DNA from: a virus
DNA: 39,888 nt
IMG/VR virus record: IMGVR_UViG_3300036792_000137
Span: 1 to 39,888 of that record
Strand: one strand, 5' to 3'
The notes under the pieces were generated by a model. That model was given only the letters and a program-made list of their open reading frames with translations, was not told where the DNA came from and searched no databases. Below are positions 6,434 through 14,154 of this stretch, piece after piece. The number at the start of each line of letters is the position of its first letter. Position 1 is the first letter of the stretch. The translations under genes and the position numbers were made by a program.

Positions 6434-6504
6434 CTCGGATTTTTGTTGCATTGCATATTGACTCGCATCCGAGAACACCAACCGTGCGGGTTTGCCGGAT
6501 TTTT

Positions 6505-6564
6505 TGACCTATTAATGACCTATGGATGACCTATAGATGACCTTTTTTTGACCTATTTCGACCT
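6505..6564 (+). repeat. Six TGACCT repeats in 11-bp phase
   Basis: TGACCT begins at 6505, 6516, 6527, 6538 and 6549, always 11 bases apart, and a variant CGACCT begins at 6559. Several copies extend to TGACCTAT. The period equals one helical turn, so all copies face the same side of the DNA, as in iterons or a row of activator sites. An AT-rich palindrome (6579-6590) follows. Confidence 0.85.
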
Positions 6565-6578
6565 TTCACCCCTACGCA

Positions 6579-6590
6579 AATAAATTTATT
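6579..6590. repeat. AT-rich palindrome
   Basis: AATAAATTTATT is a perfect 12-base palindrome immediately after the phased repeats. It could be an easily opened segment or a protein site. Confidence 0.5.
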
Positions 6591-6594
6591 CAGC

Positions 6595-6624
6595 TTGCCG
6601 AACGGTCAATCCCACTTCTACATT
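6595..6624 (+). promoter_or_regulatory. Candidate rightward early promoter
   Basis: TTGCCG (6595-6600) and TACATT (6619-6624) with an 18-base spacer stand just after the phased repeats and upstream of the structured leader. The match is weak, as expected for an activated promoter. Confidence 0.35.
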
Positions 6625-6665
6625 CCTTCTCACCGAATCGCACACAACGCACAGAATTTCGCATT

Positions 6666-6764
6666 GGGGATAGCCTGGCCAGTCGTCCCCATGACGCGCC
6701 GCGACGTTATCGCGGATATCGCCCGAACGAAGACCGGGCGTGAAGCTAAATTGGCCAGCCGGCC
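6666..6764 (+). ncRNA. Structured leader with successive hairpins
   Basis: Before the first gene of the rightward operon the leader can form, in order: GGGGA/TCCCC (6666-6690) enclosing CTGGCCAG; CCGCGA/TCGCGG (6699-6715); CGCCCG/CGGGCG (6720-6740); and GGCC/GGCC (6753-6764). None has a T-run. The layout recalls antitermination or regulatory leaders, but no function is shown. Confidence 0.4.
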
Positions 6765-6796
6765 TGCCTTCCGATATCTGTTTAGGAGTTCACACA

Positions 6797-7189
6797 ATGA
6801 GCGAAGAAACCGGAGATGCCGTTCATATCCCGCGCAACAGTCAGATGATGCCCGTCGGCTCAAAGCGCGGCGGCAAACCTGATCCGAAACCGCAGATTGA
6901 ACGGGCATTCGCCGATGACGTCTTCATCGGAACTATCGAGAAGTACTTTACGAAAAACCCGGAGGGTTCGAAGCACTACAACATGCTGCGTGTCATTGAC
7001 CTGTTTCTCGAATGGGATGCAGTCCATAACGGTGAAGTCGGCCGCATGAAACTGAACGCATTCCAACTGTCGCAACCGCTAAATGTCGTGGTTCGCCGTC
7101 ACTGGATCATTGACAAGCATGGGAAATATGTCGATGTGAACCCGAAGCGTTATCGGCTTCTGGCTGATGAAGCTGCCGAAGCTGCGTAA
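6797..7189 (+). CDS. Hypothetical early protein, 130 aa
   Basis: First gene of the rightward recombination operon. The start at 6797 has a TAGGAG site nine bases upstream; a longer reading from 6740 overlaps the leader hairpins and is less likely. The protein has a disordered, charged N-terminus (1-35) and a folded part with WDAVHNGEVGRMKLNAFQLS and HWIIDKHGKYVDV, but no family I know. It could be a regulator or a Red-accessory protein; its place before the ParB/J gene gives no firm clue. Confidence 0.65.
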   Translation: MSEETGDAVHIPRNSQMMPVGSKRGGKPDPKPQIERAFADDVFIGTIEKYFTKNPEGSKHYNMLRVIDLFLEWDAVHNGEVGRMKLNAFQLSQPLNVVVRRHWIIDKHGKYVDVNPKRYRLLADEAAEAA

Positions 7190-7197
7190 TTAAACAC

Positions 7198-7234
7198 AGG
7201 AGGATCGCCCGTGCAAGCGGGCGCTAAACCATGA
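7198..7234 (+). promoter_or_regulatory. SD, 7-codon uORF and hairpin before ParB/J gene
   Basis: AGGAGG (7198-7203) is 27 bases from the gene's ATG (7231), too far for normal initiation. Two things lie between. A GTG at 7211 with ideal 7-base spacing opens a 7-codon frame ending at TGA 7232-7234, overlapping the ATG. And CGCCCG/CGGGCG (7206-7223) forms a hairpin whose loop can close as a GCAA tetraloop. Folding the hairpin would leave about 9 bases between SD and ATG. Either coupling or hairpin-bridged initiation is possible. Confidence 0.55.
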
Positions 7235-8430
7235 GCCTCAATCTCGATCAGATTCGTATCGACGGCGGCACGCAGTCCCGTGCAACGATCCATGATACGA
7301 CCGTCAGCGAATATGCCGACTCGCTTGAACGCGGTGTCGAGTTGCCGCCCGTGACGGTGTTCTTCGATGGTGTGTCCTACTGGCTCGCAGACGGCTTCCA
7401 CCGGTACCACGCGCACAGAAGGAACGGCGTGACGGATATCAAAGCTGATGTGCAGAACGGCACGCAGGCAGATGCGAAGCTGTATTCGTACGGAGCAAAT
7501 CAAGCACACGGCCTGCGACGCACCAATGCCGACAAGCGCAATGCAGTCGTTGGCATGCTGACTAACTTCGCTGAGTGGGCCGACAACCGCATTGCGATAC
7601 ACGTTGGTGTAAGTCATGTGACTGTCAGAGCCACCCGTAAAACTCTTGAATCGACTTGTCAAATTGACAAGTCAAAAAGTAGGGAAGGTGCGGACGGCAG
7701 GACGTACAAGGCACACAGAAACCCGAAGCCTGCGGCAGAGGATCAGCCAGCAGCCGAAGCGGTCACGCCGGTTGCCGTGCCTGCTGAACCGGAGCCGATC
7801 ATGAACGAGCCGAAGCTAAAGCCTGTGAAGCTGCCGAAGCCTGAACGCAAGCAGGGTTACGTCTCGATGTGCACGCAGCACGGCCTGATCACGGCATCGG
7901 CAGGCGCAAGCACGCGCAATCGTGTGCGGGACCAGATTCTCGCCTTGAACGGCTGGGCGTCGATGCCTGATGCCCGTCTCATGACTGATGACGAACATGC
8001 ACTACTGACGGCGGCTGTACTCACGCTTGTAGACCGGAAAGAGCCGCTGGCCGACCGCCTTGCTGCACATCGTGAGGAAGTCAAAACATTATCCGAGACA
8101 GCAGTACACAAGTTCGAGCGGCTCGTCGCCCGTCAGATCGCCTTGCAACGCGAAGTGTTCGATGACGAGGTGCGCAAGGCGGCGAACGCCGCCATCCCTG
8201 AACGCATTGCCGTCTATAAGGAGCTTTCAGAAAAGGCAGAGAAAAAACTTAACCGTTACACGCTGATCACGCGCGGCATTAAAGGTGATATCAGCGAGAG
8301 CGACTATCGCTATCTGATTCAGGCACTGCACCCTGACCGTGCACCCGACCCGGTGAAGCTGGCGAAGTGCTACGACATTATCCGCAGTCTCGAACGGTAC
8401 GTCAGGGAAGTGAGTTCGTGCGAGGACTGA
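7231..8430 (+). CDS. ParB-like protein with coiled coil and J-domain-like HPD end
   Basis: A 399-residue protein. Residues 1-100 form a ParB/Srx-type N-terminal domain with GFHRYHAHRRNG (55-66). A helix-turn-helix follows (about 115-140, IAIHVGVSHVTVRATRKTL). A proline-rich linker (about 165-205), a globular region (207-270) and a likely coiled coil (about 285-340) lead to a short end resembling J-domain helices II and III with HPDR at 367-370. ParB-type domains bind CTP or DNA; the HPD in DnaJ proteins contacts Hsp70. It precedes the exonuclease and RecT genes, so a role in recombination or replication is likely; a partition role is not supported by a parA. Confidence 0.8.
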   Translation: MSLNLDQIRIDGGTQSRATIHDTTVSEYADSLERGVELPPVTVFFDGVSYWLADGFHRYHAHRRNGVTDIKADVQNGTQADAKLYSYGANQAHGLRRTNADKRNAVVGMLTNFAEWADNRIAIHVGVSHVTVRATRKTLESTCQIDKSKSREGADGRTYKAHRNPKPAAEDQPAAEAVTPVAVPAEPEPIMNEPKLKPVKLPKPERKQGYVSMCTQHGLITASAGASTRNRVRDQILALNGWASMPDARLMTDDEHALLTAAVLTLVDRKEPLADRLAAHREEVKTLSETAVHKFERLVARQIALQREVFDDEVRKAANAAIPERIAVYKELSEKAEKKLNRYTLITRGIKGDISESDYRYLIQALHPDRAPDPVKLAKCYDIIRSLERYVREVSSCED

Positions 8431-8445
8431 ACACGAGGTGACGAA

Positions 8446-9366
8446 ATGAATGCACGAGAGGACTGGTTAGAACAGCGAAGGAAAGGCGTCGGCGGTAGTG
8501 ACTGTGCAGCAGCACTCGGCCAGAGTCCGTACACGACCGCACTCGAACTCTATTACGACAAGGTTGGCGCACACGTGCCGCGTGACTTCGACGCTGACGG
8601 CGTGGAGCGTACCGACTTCGGGCGGGCGCTTGAAGGCGTGATCGCGAACCAGTACGCCGAGCGCTTCGGCGTGCGGCTGCGTCGGCGCAACGTGATCATC
8701 CGGCACAGCCGATACCCGTACATGATCTCGAACGTTGATCGCACCGTTGACGGCGTGAAGGCAGGCCTTGAAATTAAAACCGTTGACGGCTTCGCCTATT
8801 CAAAAAGCGGCTTGTGGGGCGAACCGGAAAGTGATCAGGTGCCGCCGCACTACCTGCTGCAATGTGCACATTACATGGCCTGCCTTGACTACCCGGTGTG
8901 GTACCTCGCTGCACTGATCGGCGGGCACAAGATGGTTCGCTATGTGATCGAGCGGGACCGTGAACTCGAACAGATGCTGATCGACGGCGAGTGCACATTC
9001 TGGACGCACGTCGAGACCCGTGAGCCGCCGCCGCTTGACTACGAACACCCGCACGCCATCGGTCTGCTGAAGCGGCTCTATAGCGGCACGAATGGCGAGA
9101 CGGTCAGCCTCGGTGAAGACCTTTACCACTGGCACTGCGTGCGCATGGATGCCGAGGCACGGCTCAAGCAGGACGAAGCCGTGATCGACGCGTGCCGTGC
9201 CCGCGTTCTCGATGCGATGGGTAATGCCTCGGTCGGGCGTCTGCCGAACGGGGGTGCCTACAAGCGCAAAACCATTCATCGGCCTGCCTACACCGTTGAC
9301 GACTGCGATTACACGACGCTGACCTACAGCAAACCGAAGGCCGATCCCAAGGAGAAGGACGAATGA
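8446..9366 (+). CDS. YqaJ-family exonuclease (lambda Exo-like)
   Basis: A 306-residue recombination nuclease. It begins WLEQRRKGVGGSDCAAALG (about 7-25), the YqaJ/Exo signature. Further catalytic positions: E63 (ALEGVIANQY), D98 (NVDRTVDG), E109 and K111 (LEIKT), and Q139 (HYLLQCAHY). These form the PD-(D/E)XK active site of phage 5'-3' exonucleases. The enzyme would trim double-strand ends to leave 3' single strands for the next gene's annealing protein. Stop and next start overlap (ATGA). A GAGGTGA site precedes the start. Confidence 0.9.
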   Translation: MNAREDWLEQRRKGVGGSDCAAALGQSPYTTALELYYDKVGAHVPRDFDADGVERTDFGRALEGVIANQYAERFGVRLRRRNVIIRHSRYPYMISNVDRTVDGVKAGLEIKTVDGFAYSKSGLWGEPESDQVPPHYLLQCAHYMACLDYPVWYLAALIGGHKMVRYVIERDRELEQMLIDGECTFWTHVETREPPPLDYEHPHAIGLLKRLYSGTNGETVSLGEDLYHWHCVRMDAEARLKQDEAVIDACRARVLDAMGNASVGRLPNGGAYKRKTIHRPAYTVDDCDYTTLTYSKPKADPKEKDE

Positions 9367-10481
9367 CCACCACCGAGCTTCAGGAGTTGCAGACCGAAGC
9401 GTTCACCATGACGCCGACGCTTTTCTCGATGTTCGATAAGGTCGCTGACATGCTCGCGAACGGCGGCACGGCGGTGCCCGAACACCTGCGCGGAAAGAAA
9501 GGCGCATGTTTTGCACTTGCCTTGCAGTCGCACCGCTGGCAGATGGACCCGTTCGCGGTCGCACAGAAAACGCACATCACCAAGAGCGGCCAACTCGGCT
9601 ATGACGGGCAGCTTATCGCCGCCGTGGTGATTGCCCGTGCGCCGATCCGCCAGCGTCCCGAGTATGAGTACATCGGTGACTGGTCGAAGGTGTTAGGCAA
9701 GGTCGAGGAACGCAAGTCCGATAAAACCGAAGGCAAGTATTACGTCGCGACCTACACCAAGGCCGACGAGGCAGGCCTCGGCGTGATCGTCAGTGCGACC
9801 TTCCGGGGCGAGGACAAGCCGCGCACCGTACAGGTGATGATGGCTCAGGCCTATCCGCGCTTTTCAACGCAGTGGGCCACCGACCCGCAGCAGCAGATCG
9901 GCTATCTCGCTATCCGCAAGTGGTCGCGTCGGCATGCACCCGATGTGCTGCTGGGCGTGTATGCACCCGAGGAAATGGATTACGACGCGCCGGGGCCGCG
10001 AAACATGGGGCCAGTCGATGAAGTGCCGCAGCGAAGTGCCACTTCTGGCACCAGCGCAGGCACCTCACGCACAGCGAGCGTGAAGGACCGCATGAAGAAA
10101 AACACACCTGCGGCCCCGACACTCGATGACGTGCTGCGCCAGATCGCGGAGGCATCGAACGCCGAAGAACTTGCCGCCGCAGGTGAGCAGGCAACGAAGC
10201 TGCGCACCGAGCGTGAAAAGGAGATTGCACGCACGGCTTATACCGACCGCCTGAACGCAGCTCGTGCCGCCACACAGGCAGCAAAACAGGGAAGTGAAAA
10301 ATCGGCCGGCGAGGATGAACCCGTGACCTATGCGGTGGTGATGGATGCGCTTGAGAAGTCCGAAACGCTTGACGTTCTGGACGTCGCTGCGGATCTGATT
10401 CGCGGTGTACAGCATGAGGCCCAACGTGAAGAACTCGAAGAATTCTATGTGGCGAAGCGCGCGAAACTCACCGAGGCCTGA
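9363..10481 (+). CDS. recT: RecT-family single-strand annealing protein
   Basis: A 372-residue protein whose first about 210 residues match RecT: LQSHRWQMDPFAVAQKTHI, GQLGYDGQLIAAVV, the EAGLGVIVSATFRGEDKPR stretch and DPQQQIGYLAIRKWSRRHAPDVLLGVY. RecT coats single-stranded DNA and anneals complementary strands, paired with the exonuclease encoded just before. The C-terminal part (about 215-372) is a hydrophilic, alanine/glutamate-rich extension, longer than in E. coli RecT (269 aa); it may bind partners. It overlaps the exonuclease stop by four bases. Confidence 0.93.
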   Translation: MTTTELQELQTEAFTMTPTLFSMFDKVADMLANGGTAVPEHLRGKKGACFALALQSHRWQMDPFAVAQKTHITKSGQLGYDGQLIAAVVIARAPIRQRPEYEYIGDWSKVLGKVEERKSDKTEGKYYVATYTKADEAGLGVIVSATFRGEDKPRTVQVMMAQAYPRFSTQWATDPQQQIGYLAIRKWSRRHAPDVLLGVYAPEEMDYDAPGPRNMGPVDEVPQRSATSGTSAGTSRTASVKDRMKKNTPAAPTLDDVLRQIAEASNAEELAAAGEQATKLRTEREKEIARTAYTDRLNAARAATQAAKQGSEKSAGEDEPVTYAVVMDALEKSETLDVLDVAADLIRGVQHEAQREELEEFYVAKRAKLTEA

Positions 10482-10482
10482 C

Positions 10483-10740
10483 ATGAAAAGCCGCTCTATC
10501 GAGGAAGGCTGGCTTGAATTCGCTGCCTCAGTCATCCCGCTCGATGCGCCGCCTTCACAGTACACCGACATGCGGATTGCCTTCTATGCCGGTGCCTCGC
10601 TGATGCTTCAGGCCACCGCAGAGATTGCCGAGATTGCACACACCAGCGAACACACCGCCGTAGACCTGCTTGAACGCCTGCACGTCGAACGGCGTCAATT
10701 CCTGCACGAGATGCAGCAACGTAAAAGGACGATTCAATGA
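10483..10740 (+). CDS. Hypothetical protein, 85 aa
   Basis: A helical protein (MKSRSIEEGWLEFAASVIP...) with QYTDMRIAFYAGASLMLQ and many acidic and basic residues in the last third. Small proteins of this shape are often found beside phage recT genes but have no known role. Start chosen two bases after the recT stop; its stop overlaps the next start by ATGA. Confidence 0.65.
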   Translation: MKSRSIEEGWLEFAASVIPLDAPPSQYTDMRIAFYAGASLMLQATAEIAEIAHTSEHTAVDLLERLHVERRQFLHEMQQRKRTIQ

Positions 10741-11249
10741 TGAACTTCACTAACCATGAGGTCATGCTTCAGCACATCAATACGAGGATGCAGCAGCATG
10801 GCGACGACGAGGTTCTGATGCTCGATCTGAAAATCTCGTTCGACCTCCCGAACCGGTCGCTCGATCAGCTTTCACCCACGCTGCGCACGTCACTGTACGA
10901 CCCCGACGACACGGTAGACATGCACGATGCGGACAGCACGCCGAACCTTCGGAACCCGCAGTTGGGTCTGCTTCGCTGGGCGGGCAAGTATTCGCCCGTC
11001 CTCTTTGTTTTCCATGACGGTGACACTGCTGCCGATGATCTGAAGTTCGCTGATGCGAAGCTGGACAAGATCACTGTACTTCCGCAGGACGGTGGCACCT
11101 GCACCTATACGGCACGCCTTCAGGTGTGCCCCGAGGACAGCGAACAGACGGCGCGGGTGGTCGATCTGCTGCACTCGGCCAACGCACGCGGTTCGCTTGA
11201 GGCCTCAGACGAAGCGCTTGAAGGCGGCGGGGATGACGATGACGACTGA
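10737..11249 (+). CDS. Hypothetical protein with acidic tail (possible recombination accessory)
   Basis: A 170-residue protein with a beta-rich middle (LMLDLKISFDLPNRSLDQLS; LRWAGKYSPVLFVFHDGD; GGTCTYTARLQV) and an end of GGGDDDDD. Acidic C-terminal tails are typical of single-strand DNA-binding proteins, but I cannot see a clear OB-fold signature. Coupled to the preceding gene by ATGA. A role with RecT is inferred from position only. Confidence 0.6.
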   Translation: MMNFTNHEVMLQHINTRMQQHGDDEVLMLDLKISFDLPNRSLDQLSPTLRTSLYDPDDTVDMHDADSTPNLRNPQLGLLRWAGKYSPVLFVFHDGDTAADDLKFADAKLDKITVLPQDGGTCTYTARLQVCPEDSEQTARVVDLLHSANARGSLEASDEALEGGGDDDDD

Positions 11250-11430
11250 GCCGGGTGTGAAGCGGCTCCGACTCCGGTACCGGCCTGCACGCTGGCTCGC
11301 AGTGCTGGTCTCACTGCTGGTCGCGGTGGTGCTGCTGATCATGATCGTAATCGGCCTGACGTGGCTGCGCTTTCTGGTCGTGGGTCTTGTCATGACCGGC
11401 TGCGGGCCCTGGCCTACTCAGGGAGGATGA
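11233..11430 (+). CDS. Small membrane protein, 65 aa
   Basis: A basic N-terminus (KRLRLRYRPAR) followed by a long hydrophobic stretch (about residues 21-54), enough for one long or two short membrane helices, then a short tail. It could be a holin-like or leader protein, but nothing specific shows this. It overlaps the preceding gene by 17 bases. Its hydrophobic part ends in LVMTGC, lipobox-like but far from the start. Confidence 0.55.
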   Translation: MTMTTEPGVKRLRLRYRPARWLAVLVSLLVAVVLLIMIVIGLTWLRFLVVGLVMTGCGPWPTQGG

Positions 11431-11433
11431 CCC

Positions 11434-11655
11434 ATGTCATCACGAAGCAGGAAGGCACATGCGACGCCTGTGCCGCCAGATGACGATGTGACGACGCTTG
11501 ATGCCTTCGAACCGGATTACGGGACGGTCTGCCACGAGTGCGGCGAATCACCCTGTGTAACGGGCATCAAGGCTGGCCGTGTGGTGTATGAATCCGGCCT
11601 GTGTGGGCCATGCACGTTCGGCAGGAACTCTGCCAGCGACCCGGCTGACTGGTAG
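11434..11655 (+). CDS. Small putative zinc-binding protein, 73 aa
   Basis: Contains VCHECGESPC (about 32-41) and LCGPC (about 56-60), a possible four-cysteine zinc site in a short protein. The first 30 residues are hydrophilic. It starts 3 bases after the previous stop with a GGAGG site. Function unknown. Confidence 0.6.
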   Translation: MSSRSRKAHATPVPPDDDVTTLDAFEPDYGTVCHECGESPCVTGIKAGRVVYESGLCGPCTFGRNSASDPADW

Positions 11656-11678
11656 CGTACCGAAGGGGAGAAAACCTG

Positions 11679-11897
11679 ATGGCGAGGCTTAAAACGATTG
11701 GCGTTGATCTGTCAGTTGATCGCCCGCAGATCACCTGCGATGGTGAGACTGTGCGGGGAGTGACACGGGCGGAACTCGTCCTTGAACCGGACTCACTGCC
11801 GACCCTCGTCATCACACTAACCATGTTTGAAGTCGTCGGCGGTACCATGCCTTACGGCTGGCCGCTGCCGGGTACAGGAAAGGAGGACACACCATGA
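11679..11897 (+). CDS. Hypothetical protein, 72 aa
   Basis: Beta-rich: alternating hydrophobic strands such as TIGVDLSVDRPQITCDG and LPTLVITLTMFEV. Preceded by an AGGGGAG site. Stop overlaps the next start (ATGA). Family not recognised. Confidence 0.6.
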   Translation: MARLKTIGVDLSVDRPQITCDGETVRGVTRAELVLEPDSLPTLVITLTMFEVVGGTMPYGWPLPGTGKEDTP

Positions 11898-12187
11898 GCC
11901 GCGTTACCGATGTGCTTTCAATTGATGTGGCGGAACCCGGTCACCTGAGTGTCGCCACCATCGGCGGTGCCGCATTCAGTGGCTACGATCTGCACACGGC
12001 GGACGGTCGGTGCGCGACACTGGCGATTGTTGATAGTGAGGGGCGGGTCGTGGAGTGCGGCCCGCAGGTGGCCGAGGAAGCGTGGGTCGTTGCGGTGCTG
12101 GCGTACCAGCGCTTTCTGGAAGGTGAAGGACGCCTGCGGGTCGTCTCGGCACCAGGCAGGCTTGAACGTGAAGCCGCCCCGGAATAA
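11894..12187 (+). CDS. Hypothetical protein, 97 aa
   Basis: Last gene of the rightward recombination operon. The start has a perfect AGGAGG site 7 bases upstream. The sequence is beta-rich in the first half (TIGGAAFSGYDLH; CATLAIVDSEGRVVECG) and helical after, but with no family I recognise. It ends one base before the terminator pair that separates it from the convergent recombinase gene. Confidence 0.6.
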   Translation: MSRVTDVLSIDVAEPGHLSVATIGGAAFSGYDLHTADGRCATLAIVDSEGRVVECGPQVAEEAWVVAVLAYQRFLEGEGRLRVVSAPGRLEREAAPE

Positions 12188-12207
12188 AAAAGCGGCCCGG
12201 AGGCCGC
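12186..12207 (-). terminator. Terminator of recombinase gene
   Basis: GCGGCC (12192-12197) and GGCCGC (12202-12207) with CGGA loop; read leftward, six T follow (12186-12191). It lies four bases after the recombinase stop. Confidence 0.8.
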
Positions 12208-12210
12208 TGG

Positions 12211-13968
12211 TCATGCTGCCGCCTTCCGGGCGGCTTTTTTCTTTCTGGTCACCAGCTTGGCACGGGCGTCACCGGTCTTGCGGTTGATCTGTAGGGAGAT
12301 AACGCCGCCGCGCTTTGAGACTAGCTCCACGTCGATCACCTGTGCGTTCTGTCCATCGTAGCCGTCATTGAACACCTCGATGCGCTCGAACGTGTCGGCC
12401 ACCAGCTTGCGGGCCACAATGCGGGTATCGGCGTCAAGTTCGAGTACGCCGGTAAGCAGGGATTCCCACACGTCCGCTGTAGCCGATTCTGCACTGCCTT
12501 CCATCGCGTTAATCTCATGGTCGAAGGTGCCTGCCTCTTTCTTTTTCTTCGCAATGGCCTGCATCACCTTTTCCTGTTCTTCCATCCAGTGATCCTGCTG
12601 GGCTTCTGACTTTGCCTTCAGGGCGAGCTTGCCGCACTGTTCGCGCTCGGCTTCCAGTTCGGCTATCTCGTCACGCAGACGACCGACGCGGGCCACCATG
12701 CCGTCATGCTTCGCGTCGATCTTCATCAGGTGCGCAAGGTTGAATTCGTCCGCACAGGTCCGCAGGATCGCACCTTCGACAAGGTGGGTCTGTACCGTGC
12801 CGCGATGCTCGCAGGGCGTTTTCATGATGTACGAGGTACACAGGAGGCGGCGCTGTCCTGCGGTCGGCAGGCCGCTACTGACACGCCCAGCCGTCATGCG
12901 TGTCGTCTGGTTCTGTGCGGCCATCGGACGCCCGCAGAAGCCGCAGAAAATAACCTGCGTGCCGGTGAGGACGTTCACGATATCGCTTTTCTCGCCGCCA
13001 CGATTGCCGCGCTTCTCGCGCAGGTGCTGCAATGAGGCGAACTCGGCATCAGTGAGAATCCGGGGGTAGTAATCCTTCAGCCGGTACTTCCTGATTTTGG
13101 TTGGGTCTTTCTGCCGACCGCGCTGCTTGCCGACTTCCAGTTCACGCACGCCAGTCAGCGCGGGCAGGATCATCATGTGGCGGATCGTGCGTGTGGTGCT
13201 GCCAGTGGTGTTACGTGCGCCGTCTTCCGTCAGGGTGAAGCCTTCGGCCTTCAGGCGTTCCGATATCTGCCCTGCGCCGTAGCCTGCACGATAGAGAGAG
13301 ATTGCGGCCTTGACCGCCGCCACCTTGTCAGCGAGTAGAACGTATTCGCGCCGGTCGGCATCCCACTTGATCCAGAAGGGATGCGACCCGGCACCGATCT
13401 GTCCTTTCTTCGGGTCCGCAAGATCGTACTTGCCTGCCATCCACGCATCGCACTTGGCAATGATGGCGTCGGTGATCAGACCGGACTTGCGATTGCTCTC
13501 ACGCCGTGAGCGCTGACCGTCAACGAAGGTCACGAGTTCGTCCATTTCTTCGTCACTGGTCAGTTCGCGCCGGTCAGCAGTCAGCACGCGAATGCCTGCA
13601 TCACGGAACTGTTCGATCATGCCGAGGACGATGTAAGGCCGCTCGCGGCTCAGGCGGTCCTGATTCTCAATGATCAGGATCGAGCCGGGGGCGACTTCAC
13701 CCTGGGTGATCTTCGCCAGAAAGGCACCGAGTTCACCGCGCAGCCGGTTCGCACCTGTGAAGCCCGACACGCCCTTGTCGAACATGACTTCCTGAATTTC
13801 GAGACCGTGTGTGGCTGCGACCTCCTTGGCGAGCCGCATCTGACGGTCGAAGCTGGTGCCTTCCTCCTGCTTCGCCGTTGAATACCGCATGTACAGATAG
13901 ACCTTCGGAACGGGACTCGCGGCCCGTGCTTTCGGTTGCTGCTGCCTGACTGCTGCCCTTGCTGCCAT
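12211..13968 (-). CDS. Large serine recombinase (integrase)
   Basis: A 585-residue site-specific recombinase. The catalytic domain starts at about 22 with YLYMRYSTAKQEEGTSFDRQ, Ser30 being the nucleophile. ENQDRLSRERPYIVLG (101-116) is the second family motif. A recombinase domain (about 185-320) precedes a zinc ribbon with cysteines at 342, 345, 377 and 386, and a coiled coil (about 420-490). The tail is basic (KKKAARKAAA). Such enzymes join attP and attB without host factors, usually with a directionality partner for excision. Tyrosine integrases are more usual in phages of this type. It follows the XRE repressor gene. Confidence 0.95.
   Translation of the reverse strand: MAARAAVRQQQPKARAASPVPKVYLYMRYSTAKQEEGTSFDRQMRLAKEVAATHGLEIQEVMFDKGVSGFTGANRLRGELGAFLAKITQGEVAPGSILIIENQDRLSRERPYIVLGMIEQFRDAGIRVLTADRRELTSDEEMDELVTFVDGQRSRRESNRKSGLITDAIIAKCDAWMAGKYDLADPKKGQIGAGSHPFWIKWDADRREYVLLADKVAAVKAAISLYRAGYGAGQISERLKAEGFTLTEDGARNTTGSTTRTIRHMMILPALTGVRELEVGKQRGRQKDPTKIRKYRLKDYYPRILTDAEFASLQHLREKRGNRGGEKSDIVNVLTGTQVIFCGFCGRPMAAQNQTTRMTAGRVSSGLPTAGQRRLLCTSYIMKTPCEHRGTVQTHLVEGAILRTCADEFNLAHLMKIDAKHDGMVARVGRLRDEIAELEAEREQCGKLALKAKSEAQQDHWMEEQEKVMQAIAKKKKEAGTFDHEINAMEGSAESATADVWESLLTGVLELDADTRIVARKLVADTFERIEVFNDGYDGQNAQVIDVELVSKRGGVISLQINRKTGDARAKLVTRKKKAARKAAA
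12218..12240 (+). terminator. Terminator of recombination operon, inside recombinase end
   Basis: GCCGCC (12218-12223), loop TTCCG, GGCGGC (12229-12234), then T6 (12235-12240). It stands 30 bases after the last rightward gene and uses the 3' end of the convergent recombinase gene. Confidence 0.85.
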
Positions 13969-14154
13969 AATGTTTTCCCCTTACAGATCAACGCAAAAGG
14001 GGATTTTATCACGGGCGTATATCGTGTTCGCTTCGGCAAGCTGACAGGTACACTATAAATCACTGCGGGCGAATGCTGGACGCCTTGACTGTTAAGGCTT
14101 TCAACGTTTTGGATGGTGTGGCAAGGAAAAGAACAGGCAGGCTTATCTGGGTCG
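13969..14154. other. Intergenic region, possible attP
   Basis: The gap between the recombinase start and the repressor stop holds no gene. GCCTT(14082-14086)/AAGGC(14094-14098) is a short inverted repeat with a 7-base middle. attP sites of large serine recombinases often lie next to the recombinase gene, so this is the most likely place, but the crossover cannot be identified from one sequence. A weak AGGGGA site precedes the recombinase start. Confidence 0.35.

Noticed and set aside
6505-6564. CRISPR array
   Set aside because: Repeats are 6-8 bases with 3-5 base gaps; no spacer-sized units and no cas genes.
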